DNA from: Aradus depressus
Taxonomy: Eukaryota; Arthropoda; Insecta; Hemiptera; Aradidae
Assembly: GCA_963662175.1 (NCBI GenBank)
Contig: OY759218.1
Coordinates: 3,774,001 to 3,838,000 of the forward strand
Direction: 5' to 3'
Length of the DNA: 64,000 nt
Shown here: positions 15,001-28,429 of the stretch, piece by piece
Position numbering within the stretch: the first letter of the stretch is position 1
Layout of the letters: every line of letters starts with the position of its first letter
Translations under genes and position numbers: made by a program
Notes under the pieces: generated by a model
Database searches by the model: none
Told to the model about the DNA's origin: nothing
The model's input: the letters and a program-made list of their open reading frames with translations, nothing else

Positions 15001-18000
15001 GAGTTATGTGAGATTGTCTGCGACATGGCCTCCCTAAATTCCACATTTTTTCCTAGATGATTCAAGTTATGGCCAACCGGATTGCATTTTATTTCTTTAA
15101 TTAGGCCCTACATCCTTGCTATATCGTTACATCCCCTCTAATGTCTTTGCTTTTTAAACAAGTTTTTAGAGTTATGTGAGATTGTCTGCGAAATGGTCTC
15201 TCTGAATTTCTCCTTTTCTCCTAGATTATTTAAGTTATGGCCAACCAGATTGCATTTTATTTCTTTAATTAGGCCCAACATCCTTGCTATATCGTTACAT
15301 CCCCTCTAATGTCTTTGCTTTTTAAACAAGTTTTTAGAGTTATGTGAGATCGTCTGCGACATGGCCTCTCTGAATTTCTCCTTTTTTCCTAGATTATTCA
15401 AGTTTGGGCCAACCAGATTGCATTTTATTTCTTTAATTAGGCCCAACATCCTTGCTATATCGTTACATCCCTTCTAATGTATTTGCTTTTTAAACAAGTT
15501 TTTAGAGATATTAGATATTCTCTGCGAAATGGTCTCCCTAAATTCCACATTTTTTCCTAGATGATTCAAGTTATGGCCAACCAGATTGCATTTTATTTCT
15601 TTAATTAGGCCCAACATCCTTGCTATATCGTTACATCCCCTCTAATGTCTTTGTTTTTCAAACAAGTTTTTAGAGTTATGTGAGATTGTCTGCGACATGG
15701 CCTCCCTAAATTCCACATTTTTTCCTAGATGATTCAAGTTATGGCCAACCGGATTGCATTTTATTTCTTTAATTAGGCCCTACATCCTTGCTATATCGTT
15801 ACATCCCCTCTAATGTCTTTGCTTTTTAAACAACTTTTTACAGATATGTGATATTCTCTGCGAAATGGTCTCCCTAAATTCCACATTTTTTCCTAGATTA
15901 TTTAAGTTATGGCCAACCAGATTGCATTTTATTTCTTTAATTAGGCCCTACATCCTTCCTATATCGTTACATCCTCTCTAATGTCTTTGCTGTTTAAACA
16001 AGTTTTTAGAGTTATGTGAGATTCTTTGCGACATGGCCTCCCTAAATTCCACATTTTTTCCTAGATTATTCAAGTTATGGCCAACCAGATTGCATTTTAT
16101 TTCTTTAATTAGGCCCAAAATCCTTGCTATATCGTTACATCCCCTCTAATGACTTTGCTTTTTAAACATGTTTTTAGAGTTATGTGAGATTGTCTGCGAC
16201 ATGGCCTCTCTGAATTTCTCCTTTTTTCCTAGATTATTCAAGTTTGGGCCAACCAGATTGCATTTTATTTCTTTAATTAGGCCCAACATCCTTGCTATAT
16301 CGTTACATCCCCTCTAATGTCTTTGCTTTTTAAACAAGTTTTTAGAGTTATGTGAGATTGTCTGCGACATGGCCTCCCTAAATTCCACATTTTTTCCTAG
16401 ATGATTCAAGTTATGGCCAACCAGATTGCATTTTATTTCTTTAATTAGGCCCAACATCCTTGCTATATCGTTACATCCCCTCTAATGTCTTTGTTTTTCA
16501 AACAAGTTTTTAGAGTTATGTGAGATTTTCTGCGACATGGCCTCCCTAAATTCCACATTTTTTCCTAGATGATTCAAGTTATGGCCAACCGGATTGCATT
16601 TTATTTCTTTAATTAGGCCCTACATCCTTGCTATATCGTTACATCCCCTCTAATGTATTTGCTTTTTAAACAAGTTTTTAGAGTTATGTGAGATTGTCTG
16701 CGACATGGCCTCCCTAAATTCCACATTTTTTCCTAGTTGATTCAAGTTATGGCCAACCAGATTGCATTTTATTTCTTTAATTAATCCCTACATCCTGCCT
16801 ATGCCGTTACATCCTCTCTAATGTCTTTGCTTTTTAAACAAGTTTTTAGAGATATGTGATATTCTCTGCGACATGGCCTCCCTAACTTCCACATTTTCTC
16901 CTAGATTATTTGAGTTATGGCCAACCAGATTGCATTTTATTTCTTTAATTAGGCCCAACATCCTTGCTATATCGTTACATCCTCTCTAATGTTTTTGCGT
17001 TTTAAACAATTTTTAGAGTTATGTGAGATTGTCTGCGACATGGCCTCCCTAAATTCCACATTTTTTCCTAGATGATTAAAGTTATGGCCAACCAGATTGC
17101 ATTTTATTTCTTTAATTAGGCCCAACATCCTTGCTATATCGTTACATCCCCTCTAATGTCTTTGCTTTTTAAACAAGTTTTTAGAGTTATGTGAGATCGT
17201 CTGCGACATGGCCTCTCTGAATTTCTCCTTTTTTCCTAGATTATTCAAGTTTGGGCCAACCAGATTGCATTTTATTTCTTTAATTAGGCCCAACATCCTT
17301 GCTATATCGTTACATCCCCTCTAATGTCTTTGCTTTTTAAACAAGTTATTAGAGTTATGTGAGATCGTCTGCGACATGGCCTCTCTGAATTCTCCTTTTT
17401 TCCTAGATTATTTAAGTTATGGCCAACCAGATTGCATTTTATTTCTTTAATTAGGCCCAACATCCTTGCTATATCGTTACATCCCCTCTAATGTCTTTGC
17501 TTTTTAAACAAGTTTTTAGAGTTATGTGAGATTGTCTGCGACATGGCCTCTCTGAATTTCTCCTTTTTTCCTAGATTATTCAAGTTTGGGCCAACCAGAT
17601 TGCATTTTATTTCTTTAATTAGGCCCAACATCCTTGCTATATCGTTACATCCCCTCTAATGTCTTTGCTTTTTAAACACGTTTTTAGAGTTATGTGAGAT
17701 TGTCTGCGACATGGCCTCCCTAAATTCCACATTTTTTCCTAGATGATTCAAGTTATGGCCAACCAGATTGCATTTTATTTCTTTAATTAGGCCCAACATC
17801 CTTGCTATATCGTTACATCCCCTCTAATGTCTTTGTTTTTCAAACAAGTTTTTAGAGTTATGTGAGATTGTCTGCGACATGGCCTCCCTAAATTCCACAT
17901 TTTTTCCTAGATGATTCAAGTTATGGCCAACCGGATTGCATTTTATTTCTTTAATTAGGCCCTACATCCTTGCTATATCGTTACATCCCCTCTAATGTCT

Positions 18001-21000
18001 TTGCTTTTTAAACAAGTTTTTAGAGTTATGTGAGATTGTCTGCGACATGGCCTCCCTAAATTTCACATTTTTTCCTAGTTGATTCAAGTTATGGCCAACC
18101 AGATTGCATTTTATTTCTTTAATTAATCCCTACATCCTGCCTATGCCGTTACATCCTCTCTAATGTTTTTGCGTTTTAAACAAGTTTTTAGAGTTATGTG
18201 AGATTGTCTGCGACATGGCCTCCCTAAATTCCACATTTTTTCCTAGATGATTAAAGTTATGGCCAACCAGATTGCATTTTATTTCTTTAATTAGGCCCAA
18301 CATCCTTGCTATATCGTTACATCCTCTCTAATGTTTTTGCGTTTTAAACAATTTTTAGAGTTATGTGAGATTGTCTGCGACATGGCGTCCCTAAATTCCA
18401 CATTTTTTCCTAGATGATTAAAGTTATGGCCAACCAGATTGCATTTTATTTCTTTAATTAGGCCCAACATCCTTGCTATATCGTTACATCCCTTCTAATG
18501 TCTTTGCTTTTTAAACAAGTGTTTAGAGATATTAGATATTCTCTGCGAAATGGTCTCCCTAAATTCCACATTTTTTCCTAGATTATTTAAGTTATGGCCA
18601 ACCAGATTGCATTTTATTTCTTTAATTAGGCCCTACATCCTTCCTATATCGTTACATCCTCTCTAATGTCTTTGCTTTTTAAACAAGTTTTTAGAGTTAT
18701 GTGAGATTCTTTGCGACATGCCTCCCTAAATTCCACATTTTTTCCTAGATTATTTAAGTTATGGCCAACCAGATTGCATTTTATTTCTTGAATTAGGCCC
18801 AACATCCTTGCTATATCGTTACATGCCTTCTAATGTCTTTGCTTTTGAAACAAGTTATTAGAGTTATGTGAGATCGTCTGCGACATGGCCTCTCTGAATT
18901 CTCCTTTTTTCCTAGATTATTTAAGTTATGGCCAACCAGATTGCATTTTATTTCTTTAATTAGGCCCAACATCCTTGCTATATCGTTACATCCCCTCTAA
19001 TGTCTTTGCTTTTTAAACAAGTTTTTAGAGTTATGTGAGATTGTCTGCGACATGGCCTCCCTAAATTCCACATTTTTTCCTAGATGATTCAAGTTATGGC
19101 CAACCAGATTGCATTTTATTTCTTTAATTAGGCCCAACATCCTTGCTATATCGTTACATCCCCTCTAATGTCTTTGTTTTTCAAACAAGTTTTTAGAGTT
19201 ATGTGATATTCTCTGCGACATGGCCTCCCTAACTTCCACATTTTCTCCTAGATTATTTAAGTAATGGCCAACCAGATTGCATTTTATTTCTTTAATTAGG
19301 CCCAACATCCTTGCTATATCGTTACATCCTCTCTAATGTTTTTGCGTTTTAAACAAGTTTTTAGAGTTATGTGAGATTGTCTGCGACATGGCCTCCCTAA
19401 ATTCCACATTTTTTCCTAGATGATTAAAGTTATGGCCAACCAGATTGCATTTTATTTCTTTAATTAGGCCCAATATCCTTGCTATATCGTTACATCCCCT
19501 CTAATGTCTTTGCTTTTTAAACAAGTGTTTAGAGTTATGTGAGATCGTCTGCGACATGGCCTCTCTGAATTTCTCCTTTTTTCCTAGATTATTCAAGTTT
19601 GGGCCAACCAGATTGCATTTTATTTCTTTAATTAGGCCCAACATCCTTGCTATATCGTTACATCCCTTCTAATGTCTTTGCTTTTTAAACAAGTGTTTAG
19701 AGATATTAGATATTCTCTGCGAAATGGTCTCCCTAAATTCCACATTTTTTCCTAGATTATTTAAGTTATGGCCAACCAGATTGCATTTTATTTCTTTAAT
19801 TAGGCCCTACATCCTTCCTATATCGTTACATCCTCTCTAATGTCTTTGCTTTTTAAACAAGTTTTTAGAGTTATGTGAGATTCTTTGCGACATGCCTCCC
19901 TAAATTCCACATTTTTTCCTAGATTATTTAAGTTATGGCCAACCAGATTGCATTTTATTTCTTGAATTAGGCCCAACATCCTTGCTATATCGTTACATGC
20001 CTTCTAATGTCTTTGCTTTTGAAACAAGTTATTAGAGTTATGTGAGATCGTCTGCGACATGGCCTCTCTGAATTCTCCTTTTTTCCTAGATTATTTAAGT
20101 TATGGCCAACCAGATTGCATTTTATTTCTTTAATTAGGCCCAACATCCTTGCTATATCGTTACATCCCCTCTAATGTCTTTGCTTTTTAAACAAGTTTTT
20201 AGAGTTATGTGAGATTGTCTGCGACATGGCCTCCCTAAATTCCACATTTTTTCCTAGATGATTCAAGTTATGGCCAACCAGATTGCATTTTATTTCTTTA
20301 ATTAGGCCCAACATCCTTGCTATATCGTTACATCCCCTCTAATGTCTTTGTTTTTCAAACAAGTTTTTAGAGTTATGTGATATTCTCTGCGACATGGCCT
20401 CCCTAACTTCCACATTTTCTCCTAGATTATTTAAGTAATGGCCAACCAGATTGCATTTTATTTCTTTAATTAGGCCCAACATCCTTGCTATATCGTTACA
20501 TCCTCTCTAATGTTTTTGCGTTTTAAACAAGTTTTTAGAGTTATGTGAGATTGTCTGCGACATGGCCTCCCTAAATTCCACATTTTTTCCTAGATGATTA
20601 AAGTTATGGCCAACCAGATTGCATTTTATTTCTTTAATTAGGCCCAACATCCTTGCTATATCGTTACATCCCCTCTAATGTCTTTGCTTTTTAAACAAGT
20701 GTTTAGAGTTATGTGAGATCGTCTGCGACATGGCCTCTCTGAATTTCTCCTTTTTTCCTAGATTATTCAAGTTTGGGCCAACCAGATTGCATTTTATTTC
20801 TTTAATTAGGCCCAACATCCTTGCTATATCGTTACATCCCTTCTAATGTCTTTGCTTTTTAAACAAGTGTTTAGAGATATTAGATATTCTCTGCGAAATG
20901 GTCTCCCTAAATTCCACATTTTTTCCTAGATTATTTAAGTTATGGCCAACCAGATTGCATTTTATTTCTTGAATTAGGCCCAACATCCTTGCTATATCGT

Positions 21001-24000
21001 TACATGCCTTCTAATGTCTTTGCTTTTTAAACAAGTTATTAGAGTTATGTGAGATCGTCTGCGACATGGCCTCTCTGAATTCTCCTTTTTTCCTAGATTA
21101 TTTAAGTTATGGCCAACCAGATTGCATTTTATTTCTTTAATTAGGCCCAACATCCTTGCTATATCGTTACATCCCCTCTAATGTCTTTGCTTTTTAAACA
21201 AGTTTTTAGAGTTATGTGAGATTGTCTGCGACATGGCCTCTCTGAATTTCTCCTTTTTTCCTAGATTATTCAAGTTTGGGCCAACCAGATTGCATTTTAT
21301 TTCTTTAATTAGGCCCAACATCCTTGCTATATCGTTACATCCCCTCTAATGTCTTTGCTTTTTAAACAAGTTTTTAGAGTTATGTGAGATTGTCTGCGAC
21401 ATGGCCTCCCTAAATTCCACATTTTTTCCTAGATGATTCAAGTTATGGCCAACCAGATTGCATTTTATTTCTTTAATTAGGCCCAACATCCTTGCTATAT
21501 CGTTACATCCCCTCTAATGTCTTTGTTTTTCAAACAAGTTTTTAGAGTTATGTGAGATTGTCTGCGACATGGCCTCCCTAAATTCCACATTTTTTCCTAG
21601 ATGATTCAAGTTATGGCTAACCGGATTGCATTTTATTTCTTTAATTAGGCCCTACATCCTTGCTATATCGTTACATCCTCTCTAATGTCTTGCTTTTTAA
21701 ACAAGTTTTTAGAGTTATGTGAGATTGTCTGCGAAATGGTCTCCCTAAATTCCACATTTTTTCCTAGATTATTTAAGTTATGGCCAACCAGATTGCATTT
21801 TATTTCTTTAATTAGGCCCTACATCCTTCCTATATCGTTACATCCTCTCTAATGTCTTTGCTTTTTAAACAAGTTTTTAGAGTTATGTGAGATTCTTTGC
21901 GACATGGCCTCCCTAAATTCCACATTTTTTCCTAGATTATTTAAGTTATGGCCAACCAGATTGCATTTTATTTCTTGAATTAGGCCCAACATCCTTGCTA
22001 TATCGTTACATGCCTTCTAATGTCTTTGCTTTTTAAACAAGTTATTAGAGTTATGTGAGATCGTCTGCGACATGGCCTCCCTAAATTCCACATTTTTTCC
22101 TAGATGATTCAAGTTATGGCCAACCAGATTGCATTTTATTTCTTTAATTAGGCCCAACATCCTTGCTATATCGTTACATCCCCTCTAATGTCTTTGTTTT
22201 TCAAACAAGTTTTTAGAGTTATGTGATATTCTCTGCGACATGGCCTCCCTAACTTCCACATTTTCTCCTAGATTATTTAAGTAATGGCCAACCAGATTGC
22301 ATTTTATTTCTTTAATTAGGCCCAACATCCTTGCTATATCGTTACATCCTCTCTAATGTTTTTGCGTTTTAAACAAGTTTTTAGAGTTATGTGAGATTGT
22401 CTGCGACATGGCCTCCCTAAATTCCACATTTTTTCCTAGATGATTAAAGTTATGGCCAACCAGATTGCATTTTATTTCTTTAATTAGGCCCAACATCCTT
22501 GCTATATCGTTACATCCCCTCTAATGTCTTTGCTTTTTAAACAAGTGTTTAGAGTTATGTGAGATCGTCTGCGACATGGCCTCTCTGAATTTCTCCTTTT
22601 TTCCTAGATTATTCAAGTTTGGGCCAACCAGATTGCATTTTATTTCTTTAATTAGGCCCAACATCCTTGCTATATCGTTACATCCCTTCTAATGTCTTTG
22701 CTTTTTAAACAAGTGTTTAGAGATATTAGATATTCTCTGCGAAATGGTCTCCCTAAATTCCACATTTTTTCCTAGATTATTTAAGTTATGGCCAACCAGA
22801 TTGCATTTTATTTCTTGAATTAGGCCCAACATCCTTGCTATATCGTTACATGCCTTCTAATGTCTTTGCTTTTTAAACAAGTTATTAGAGTTATGTGAGA
22901 TCGTCTGCGACATGGCCTCTCTGAATTCTCCTTTTTTCCTAGATTATTTAAGTTATGGCCAACCAGATTGCATTTTATTTCTTTAATTAGGCCCAACATC
23001 CTTGCTATATCGTTACATCCCCTCTAATGTCTTTGCTTTTTAAACAAGTTTTTAGAGTTATGTGAGATCGTCTGCGACATGGCCTCTCTGAATTTCTCCT
23101 TTTTTCCTAGATTATTCAAGTTTGGGCCAACCAGATTGCATTTTATTTCTTTAATTAGGCCCAACATCCTTGCTATATCGTTACATCCCCTCTAATGTCT
23201 TTGCTTTTTAAACAAGTTTTTAGAGTTATGTGAGATTGTCTGCGACATGGCCTCCCTAAATTCCACATTTTTTCCTAGATGATTCAAGTTATGGCCAACC
23301 AGATTGCATTTTATTTCTTTAATTAGGCCCAACATCCTTGCTATATCGTTACATCCCCTCTAATGTCTTTGTTTTTCAAACAAGTTTTTAGAGTTATGTG
23401 AGATTGTCTGCGACATGGCCTCCCTAAATTCCACATTTTTTCCTAGATGATTCAAGTTATGGCTAACCGGATTGCATTTTATTTCTTTAATTAGGCCCTA
23501 CATCCTTGCTATATCGTTACATCCCCTCTAATGTCTTTGCTTTTTAAACAAGTTTTTAGAGTTATGTGAGATCGTCTGCGACATGGCCTCTCTGAATTTC
23601 TCCTTTTTTCCTAGATTATTCAAGTTTGGGCCAACCAGATTGCATTTTATTTCTTTAATTAGGCCCAACATCCTTGCTATATCGTTACATCCCTTCTAAT
23701 GTCTTTGCTTTTTAAACAAGTTTTTAGAGATATTAGATATTCTCTGCGAAATGGTCTCCCTAAATTCCACATTTTTTCCTAGATTATTTAATTTATGGCC
23801 AACCAGATTGCATTTTATTTCTTTAATTAGGCCCTACATCCTTCCTATATCGTTACATCCTCTCTAATGTCTTTGCTTTTTAAACAAGTTTTTAGAGTTA
23901 TGTGAGATTCTTTGCGACATGGCCTCCCTAAATCCCACATTTTTTCCTAGATTATTTAAGTTATGGCCAACCAGATTGCAGTTTATTTCTTGAATTAGGC

Positions 24001-25418
24001 CCAACATCCTTGCTATATCGTTACATGCCTTCTAATGTCTTTGCTTTTTAAACAAGTTATTAGAGTTATGTGAGATCGTCTGCGACATGGCCTCTCTGAA
24101 TTCTCCTTTTTTCCTAGATTATTTAAGTTATGGCCAACCAGATTGCATTTTATTTCTTTAATTAGGCCCAACATCCTTGCTATATCGTTACATCCCCTCT
24201 AATGTCTTTGCTTTTTAAACAAGTTTTTAGAGTTATGTGAGATTGTCTGCGACATGGCCTCTCTGAATTTCTCCTTTTTTCCTAGATTATTCAAGTTTGG
24301 GCCAACCAGATTGCATTTTATTTCTTTAATTAGGCCCAACATCCTTGCTATATCGTTACATCCCCTCTAATGTCTTTGCTTTTTAAACAAGTTTTTAGAG
24401 TTATGTGAGATTGTCTGCGACATGGCCTCCCTAAATTCCACATTTTTTCCTAGATGATTCAAGTTATGGCCAACCAGATTGCATTTTATTTCTTTAATTA
24501 GGCCCAACATCCTTGCTATATCGTTACATCCCCTCTAATGTCTTTGTTTTTCAAACAAGTTTTTAGAGTTATGTGAGATTGTCTGCGACATGGCCTCCCT
24601 AAATTCCACATTTTTTCCTAGATGATTCAAGTTATGGCCAACCGGATTGCATTTTATTTCTTTAATTAGGCCCTACATCCTTGCTATATCGTTACATCCC
24701 CTCTAATGTCTTTGCTTTTTAAACAAGTTTTTAGAGTTATGTGAGATTGTCTGCGAAATGGTCTCTCTGAATTTCTCCTTTTTTCCTAGATTATTTAAGT
24801 TATGGCCAACCAGATTGCATTTTATTTCTTTAATTAGGCCCAACATCCTTGCTATATCGTTACATCCCCTCTAATGTCTTTGCTTTTTAAACAAGTTTTT
24901 AGAGTTATGTGAGATTGTCTGCGACATGGCCTCCCTAAATTCCACATTTTTTCCTAGATGATTCAAGTTATGGCCAACCAGATTGCATTTTATTTCTTTA
25001 ATTAGACCCAACATCCTTGCTATATCGTTATATCCCCTCTAATGTCTTTGTTTTTCAAACAAGTTTTTAGAGTTATGTGAGATTGTCTGCGACATGGCCT
25101 CCCTAAATTCCACATTTTTTCCTAGATGATTCAAGTTATGGCCAACCGGATTGCATTTTATTTCTTTAATTAGGCCCTACATCCTTGCTATATCGTTACA
25201 TCCCCTCTAATGTCTTTGCTTTTTAAACAAGTTTTTAGAGATATGACATATTCTCTGCGAAATGGTCTCCCTAAATTCCACATTTTTTCCTAGATTATTT
25301 AAGTTATGGCCAACCAGATTGCATTTTATTTCTTTAATTAGCCCAACATCCTTGCTATATCGTTACATCCCCTCTAATGTCTTTGCTTTTTAAACAAGTT
25401 TTTAGAGTTATGTGAGAT
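1..25418. repeat. 168-bp satellite DNA array, about 151 tandem monomers
   Basis: The same AT-rich unit repeats head to tail from the first base. The word AACATCCTTG recurs at 3, 171, 339 and 507, giving a 168-bp period. Variants of 167 bp arise from one-base deletions near the CTCCTAG block. At least three monomer types are visible: one with GTTATGTGAGATTGTCTGCGAC and GATGATTCAAG, one with GATATGTGATATTCTCTGCG and GATTATTTAAG, and one with CTCTCTGAATTTCTCC and TTCAAGTTTGGGCC. Types are interspersed, and private variants recur at multiples of the monomer (1008 bp and about 1174 bp), as expected of higher-order blocks made by unequal exchange. Every frame is closed within each monomer and no gene is embedded. 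The unit is close to nucleosome-plus-linker length, like many centromeric or pericentromeric satellites, but a chromosomal position cannot be proved from sequence. The array continues off the left edge. Confidence 0.98.
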
Positions 25419-25969
25419 AATCTGTGTCTCATTGTGTAGAGTATGCAAGGACATATAGGCCACATGACTCGACCAGGCACAGACAGCTCGCCCTCCACAA
25501 CCCACACCCCACAACCTAATTTAATATTATTAGGGGTATGACGTCACCATGTACTTTTAATTGTATTCATTTTTTAACTCTTTATTTTAAACTAATATTA
25601 CTATTTGGTATATTTTAGAAGAAATATTTCGGCGGACGGGATTCCAAGCCGGGCCTGTGAGTGGCCCCAGTCAGGCCAGCGTCGAGCCCACACGACCACA
25701 GTAGATTGATAGTGCGATAGAAGGAAGTACCGATGGGTGCACAGGTCTACTGTTTCACAGCTGTATATTACTTCATGAATTATTCTTATATCTTGCCTTC
25801 TTGTTTTTATTACATTGTTATCCCATTTCAAATTCTACCAAGGAATAATAAACATCCTCAAGCACCCCATTCTTTCTCTCCCCACATCTCCTTTATAACG
25901 TCCCAGTTGGAATAAAACAGATAACAAGAACACGATTTTCAATTCGACCACATGTAAACAAATGAAGAG
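25419..25969. other. satellite-to-unique transition, no gene seen
   Basis: The last monomer stops abruptly after GTTATGTGAGAT and the sequence changes to non-satellite DNA. A moderately GC-rich patch (about 25620-25740) gives two overlapping short open frames on opposite strands, neither of which resembles a known protein. No RNA gene or complete transposon was recognised. Confidence 0.6.
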
Positions 25970-26262
25970 AGGGCGACGGTAGCGTTTACTGAGTTCAAGA
26001 TCGCGGGTTCGAGGTCCTTAGGTTTGTATCTCTGAGGTTAAAAAACTTTGAGCACGCCGTTCTTCGAATTGGACATTTAAGCGATAGTTCCGAGCCTGTG
26101 CGATTTCAGGTACTCGTTAAAGACCCTTACCTTCGGCTACTAAACCTGGGTAGGCAACATTTAGGACTCACACTGTAGTCAGGCTTATGCTTACGAGAGC
26201 GACGAAAGAGCACTCTGGTAGTTGGTCTCGATATAATAACTTACCACTAGTGTCTGAAGACA
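25970..26262 (+). mobile_element. tRNA-derived SINE, copy 1 (diverged)
   Basis: The copy begins with a pol III A-box-like segment (GGCGACGGTAGCG) and a B box (GCGGGTTCGAGGTCC). It continues with the family body, including GCACGCCGTTCTTCG, an AAGCGATAGTTCCGAGCCTG block and the GAGCGACGAAAGAGC tail block. The same blocks appear in copies at 32444, 40457 and 60235. This is the most diverged of the four, and no clear target duplication was found. The call rests on the shared blocks and the pol III boxes. Confidence 0.8.
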
Positions 26263-27000
26263 AAAAAATCATGATATAAGGCAAGGAAGTGAAGTGATTT
26301 GAAGATCAAATGAAACTTTCTATAGTTTAGGATATAGACATATTTTTATGTTAATACAACATATTGAGAGATTTGATAACAAACTTCAATGAAAAGAGAA
26401 TGCCAACATCAGATTTCTACCTTTCTTGAGATGCTCACCTTGCCACGCCGAGTTGAAATGGCTCAAACCCTTCTACCGCCGATATTACCTCCTAGGTCCC
26501 TTCCACTTCCAAATTTCCAAACCCAAAAAACCCTAATACCTTTACCAAATGGTCCTGTTCAAGTCCTCCGTTCATCAAAGATACACTCATCACTCCTCTG
26601 CCTTCCACAACTCGTTCCTCGTCCAAACCTCTCTCTGTTAGCTCTTCATCATTCGCTCCCTCTCTGCACCTATTTCCTTTTTGTGTTTCCGTTCAAGAAT
26701 AATATCTCAGACTTAAATTACTCTTGCGAACCTCCTTCGTATACTCTTGATATAATATTTGTTTAAACTTTCTACTCTATTTAACTTACAAGACTTATTT
26801 TATTTTTTTTTCTCTGAAGGATGTTTTACTTTATCTCCTCCTGTAGTTTTATATATCCTAATGTTCCTAGAAAATATTTCTGTAATAATAATTATTATTG
26901 TCATTGTTCCAAAGATTGAACCATTTTATATTTATAGATTAAGTTAACTAATAGAGAGAAATCCTTTACCTTTTTGTCACTTATTTATTAACGTTTCAGG
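26263..27000. other. AT-rich stretch without recognised gene
   Basis: A pyrimidine-rich segment (26400-26760) leaves a 125-codon open frame on the plus strand, but its composition (runs of Leu, Pro and Ser) follows the base bias and it has no recognisable domain. The rest is low-complexity AT-rich DNA. Confidence 0.5.
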
Positions 27001-27640
27001 GTGCGTCTTGCGCATGGTCGAAGTTGAGGTAGCTCGGAGTTAGGATAGGTGTGAAACAAGGCTATGGCGGGTATGGGCGACCTCTGGCCGATCAATCTGG
27101 GGCGATCGGCGGTCGTCCCCTGCCCGTCCTTCTGGCAGAAGCCGACAAACCGACTGAACATTGGCTAGCTGGTTTACGTCACTAGCTGCCGCAGGTCCAG
27201 TCCCGCACATCAACTCCACCCTACGAACCTTCCAGGACTCCATGTTCTGCAGTCTCAATGCCGCCGCATAAACAATTCACGTTGCTCTCCCTCTTAAGAA
27301 GAGGATTAATTTGGAGTTTGTGCGACTTTTCGGGTATATTCTCTCATCGTTAGTTTCTACAATTTTTTTACGATATTAATTGTTGTAATTTCATAAATCC
27401 ACAGGTTTCTCTCAAAAATTAAAAATTAACCATCATAAATATTTTATAAAAAAATCTGCTTAATCCAGAAACAACCCATAATGATGATTAGCAATTAAAT
27501 ATTTACAAATATTTTAGAAACTGTTGGTAGAATACATGCGTAACATATTGGGGTTCTAAACGTGTCGGTGTCACGTGAGGGAATCAATTCCTCGTCTTGA
27601 AGTACCGCATCTTTAGTCGGGTGATCTCTATGTGAACAAG
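27001..27640. other. GC-rich islet plus AT-rich spacer, unassigned
   Basis: 27005-27290 is clearly richer in GC than its surroundings, which suggests an old transposon or exon fragment. Neither strand gives a recognisable protein; the minus strand has a 72-codon frame with no known motif. The remainder up to 27640 is AT-rich and featureless. Confidence 0.4.
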
Positions 27641-28429
27641 GGTATGTTCCTGTATACCTAAAGATCGTTATGTCATTGATCCAAATGTACATCATTATTT
27701 TCTTATAGAAGCTAATTTTTTTTTTTCTTGTTCCTACTTGCCCAAAATTAATTGGGTCCAAGAAATTGCATGACATGTTAATTACGTGTTAATTCTTTTT
27801 TCTTCAAATAATGCAAACATCTTAGTTAATTATTTTAATATTTAGAATTTTTGTCAACAATTTTACACAGTTCGACGTAAATAATTTCTGCTAATAGGAA
27901 AAAAAAAAAAAAAAAAAAAATAGCTCTTCTAATTGTCTCATTTTTTATTTACATTTGAAAAAATGAAGTTGCATGCTCTATAGCTTAACTTAGTGGCCGA
28001 AAAAATGTTTTGATAACATTCTTGGAATCCTCTGGGGAAATGTGCCTGTTTCAAAAAGAAACATTTCTTATCTTGCATATTTTCTGAGAAATTTAGCAGG
28101 CCTTCGGTTTGGGATACATTGTAAATACGAAATATATTTATTTTATTTATTTATTTACATATTCACAACGACAACATTTGTCACTAGTGATCGTGATGAT
28201 GTGCTGTGGCAAGTGTGTCGCTGTACTGCTGAGGTACGTGACCGAAGAGGAGTCCAGGCTAGTCCTGGAGCAGGTCCCTCTGCCATGCCCGCTTTAGACG
28301 TCTTGGTGGGTTTGTGGGGAGAGTGTTCGTGGATAATTGGAGAATAAGTGGATTGGCGTGATGATGGAGTTTGTCGTGAAAATTTTGATATCGTGTCTTG
28401 ATAACAGAAGGTATAAATGGGATGTTGAG
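27641..28429 (+). repeat. inverted repeat IR1, left arm (789 bp)
   Basis: This segment is the reverse complement of 29086-29874, with identical length, identical 22-bp poly-A/poly-T tract and identical encoded shadow frames. It contains the 3' end of a Jockey LINE plus about 490 bp of non-LINE sequence beyond the LINE tail. The two arms therefore come from an inverted segmental duplication that happened after the LINE inserted, not from two separate insertions. Confidence 0.95.

Noticed and set aside
1..25418. Regular repeats as a possible CRISPR array
   Set aside because: The whole 168-bp unit is repeated with no unique spacers, and the genome is eukaryotic with introns.
1..25418. TTAGG words in each monomer as telomeric repeats
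   Set aside because: Only one AATTAGGCC occurs per 168-bp unit; there are no tandem TTAGG runs.
1..25418. CENP-B-type box in the monomer
   Set aside because: No TTCG....A..CGGG pattern is present in the common monomer types.
26389..26766. 125-codon plus-strand frame as a gene
   Set aside because: Pyrimidine-biased sequence giving Leu/Pro/Ser runs, with no domain or splice signals that make sense.
28042..28347. 101-codon frame repeated at 29168-29473 as a conserved protein
   Set aside because: It is the antisense of the Jockey 3' end plus tail, duplicated only because it lies in IR1.
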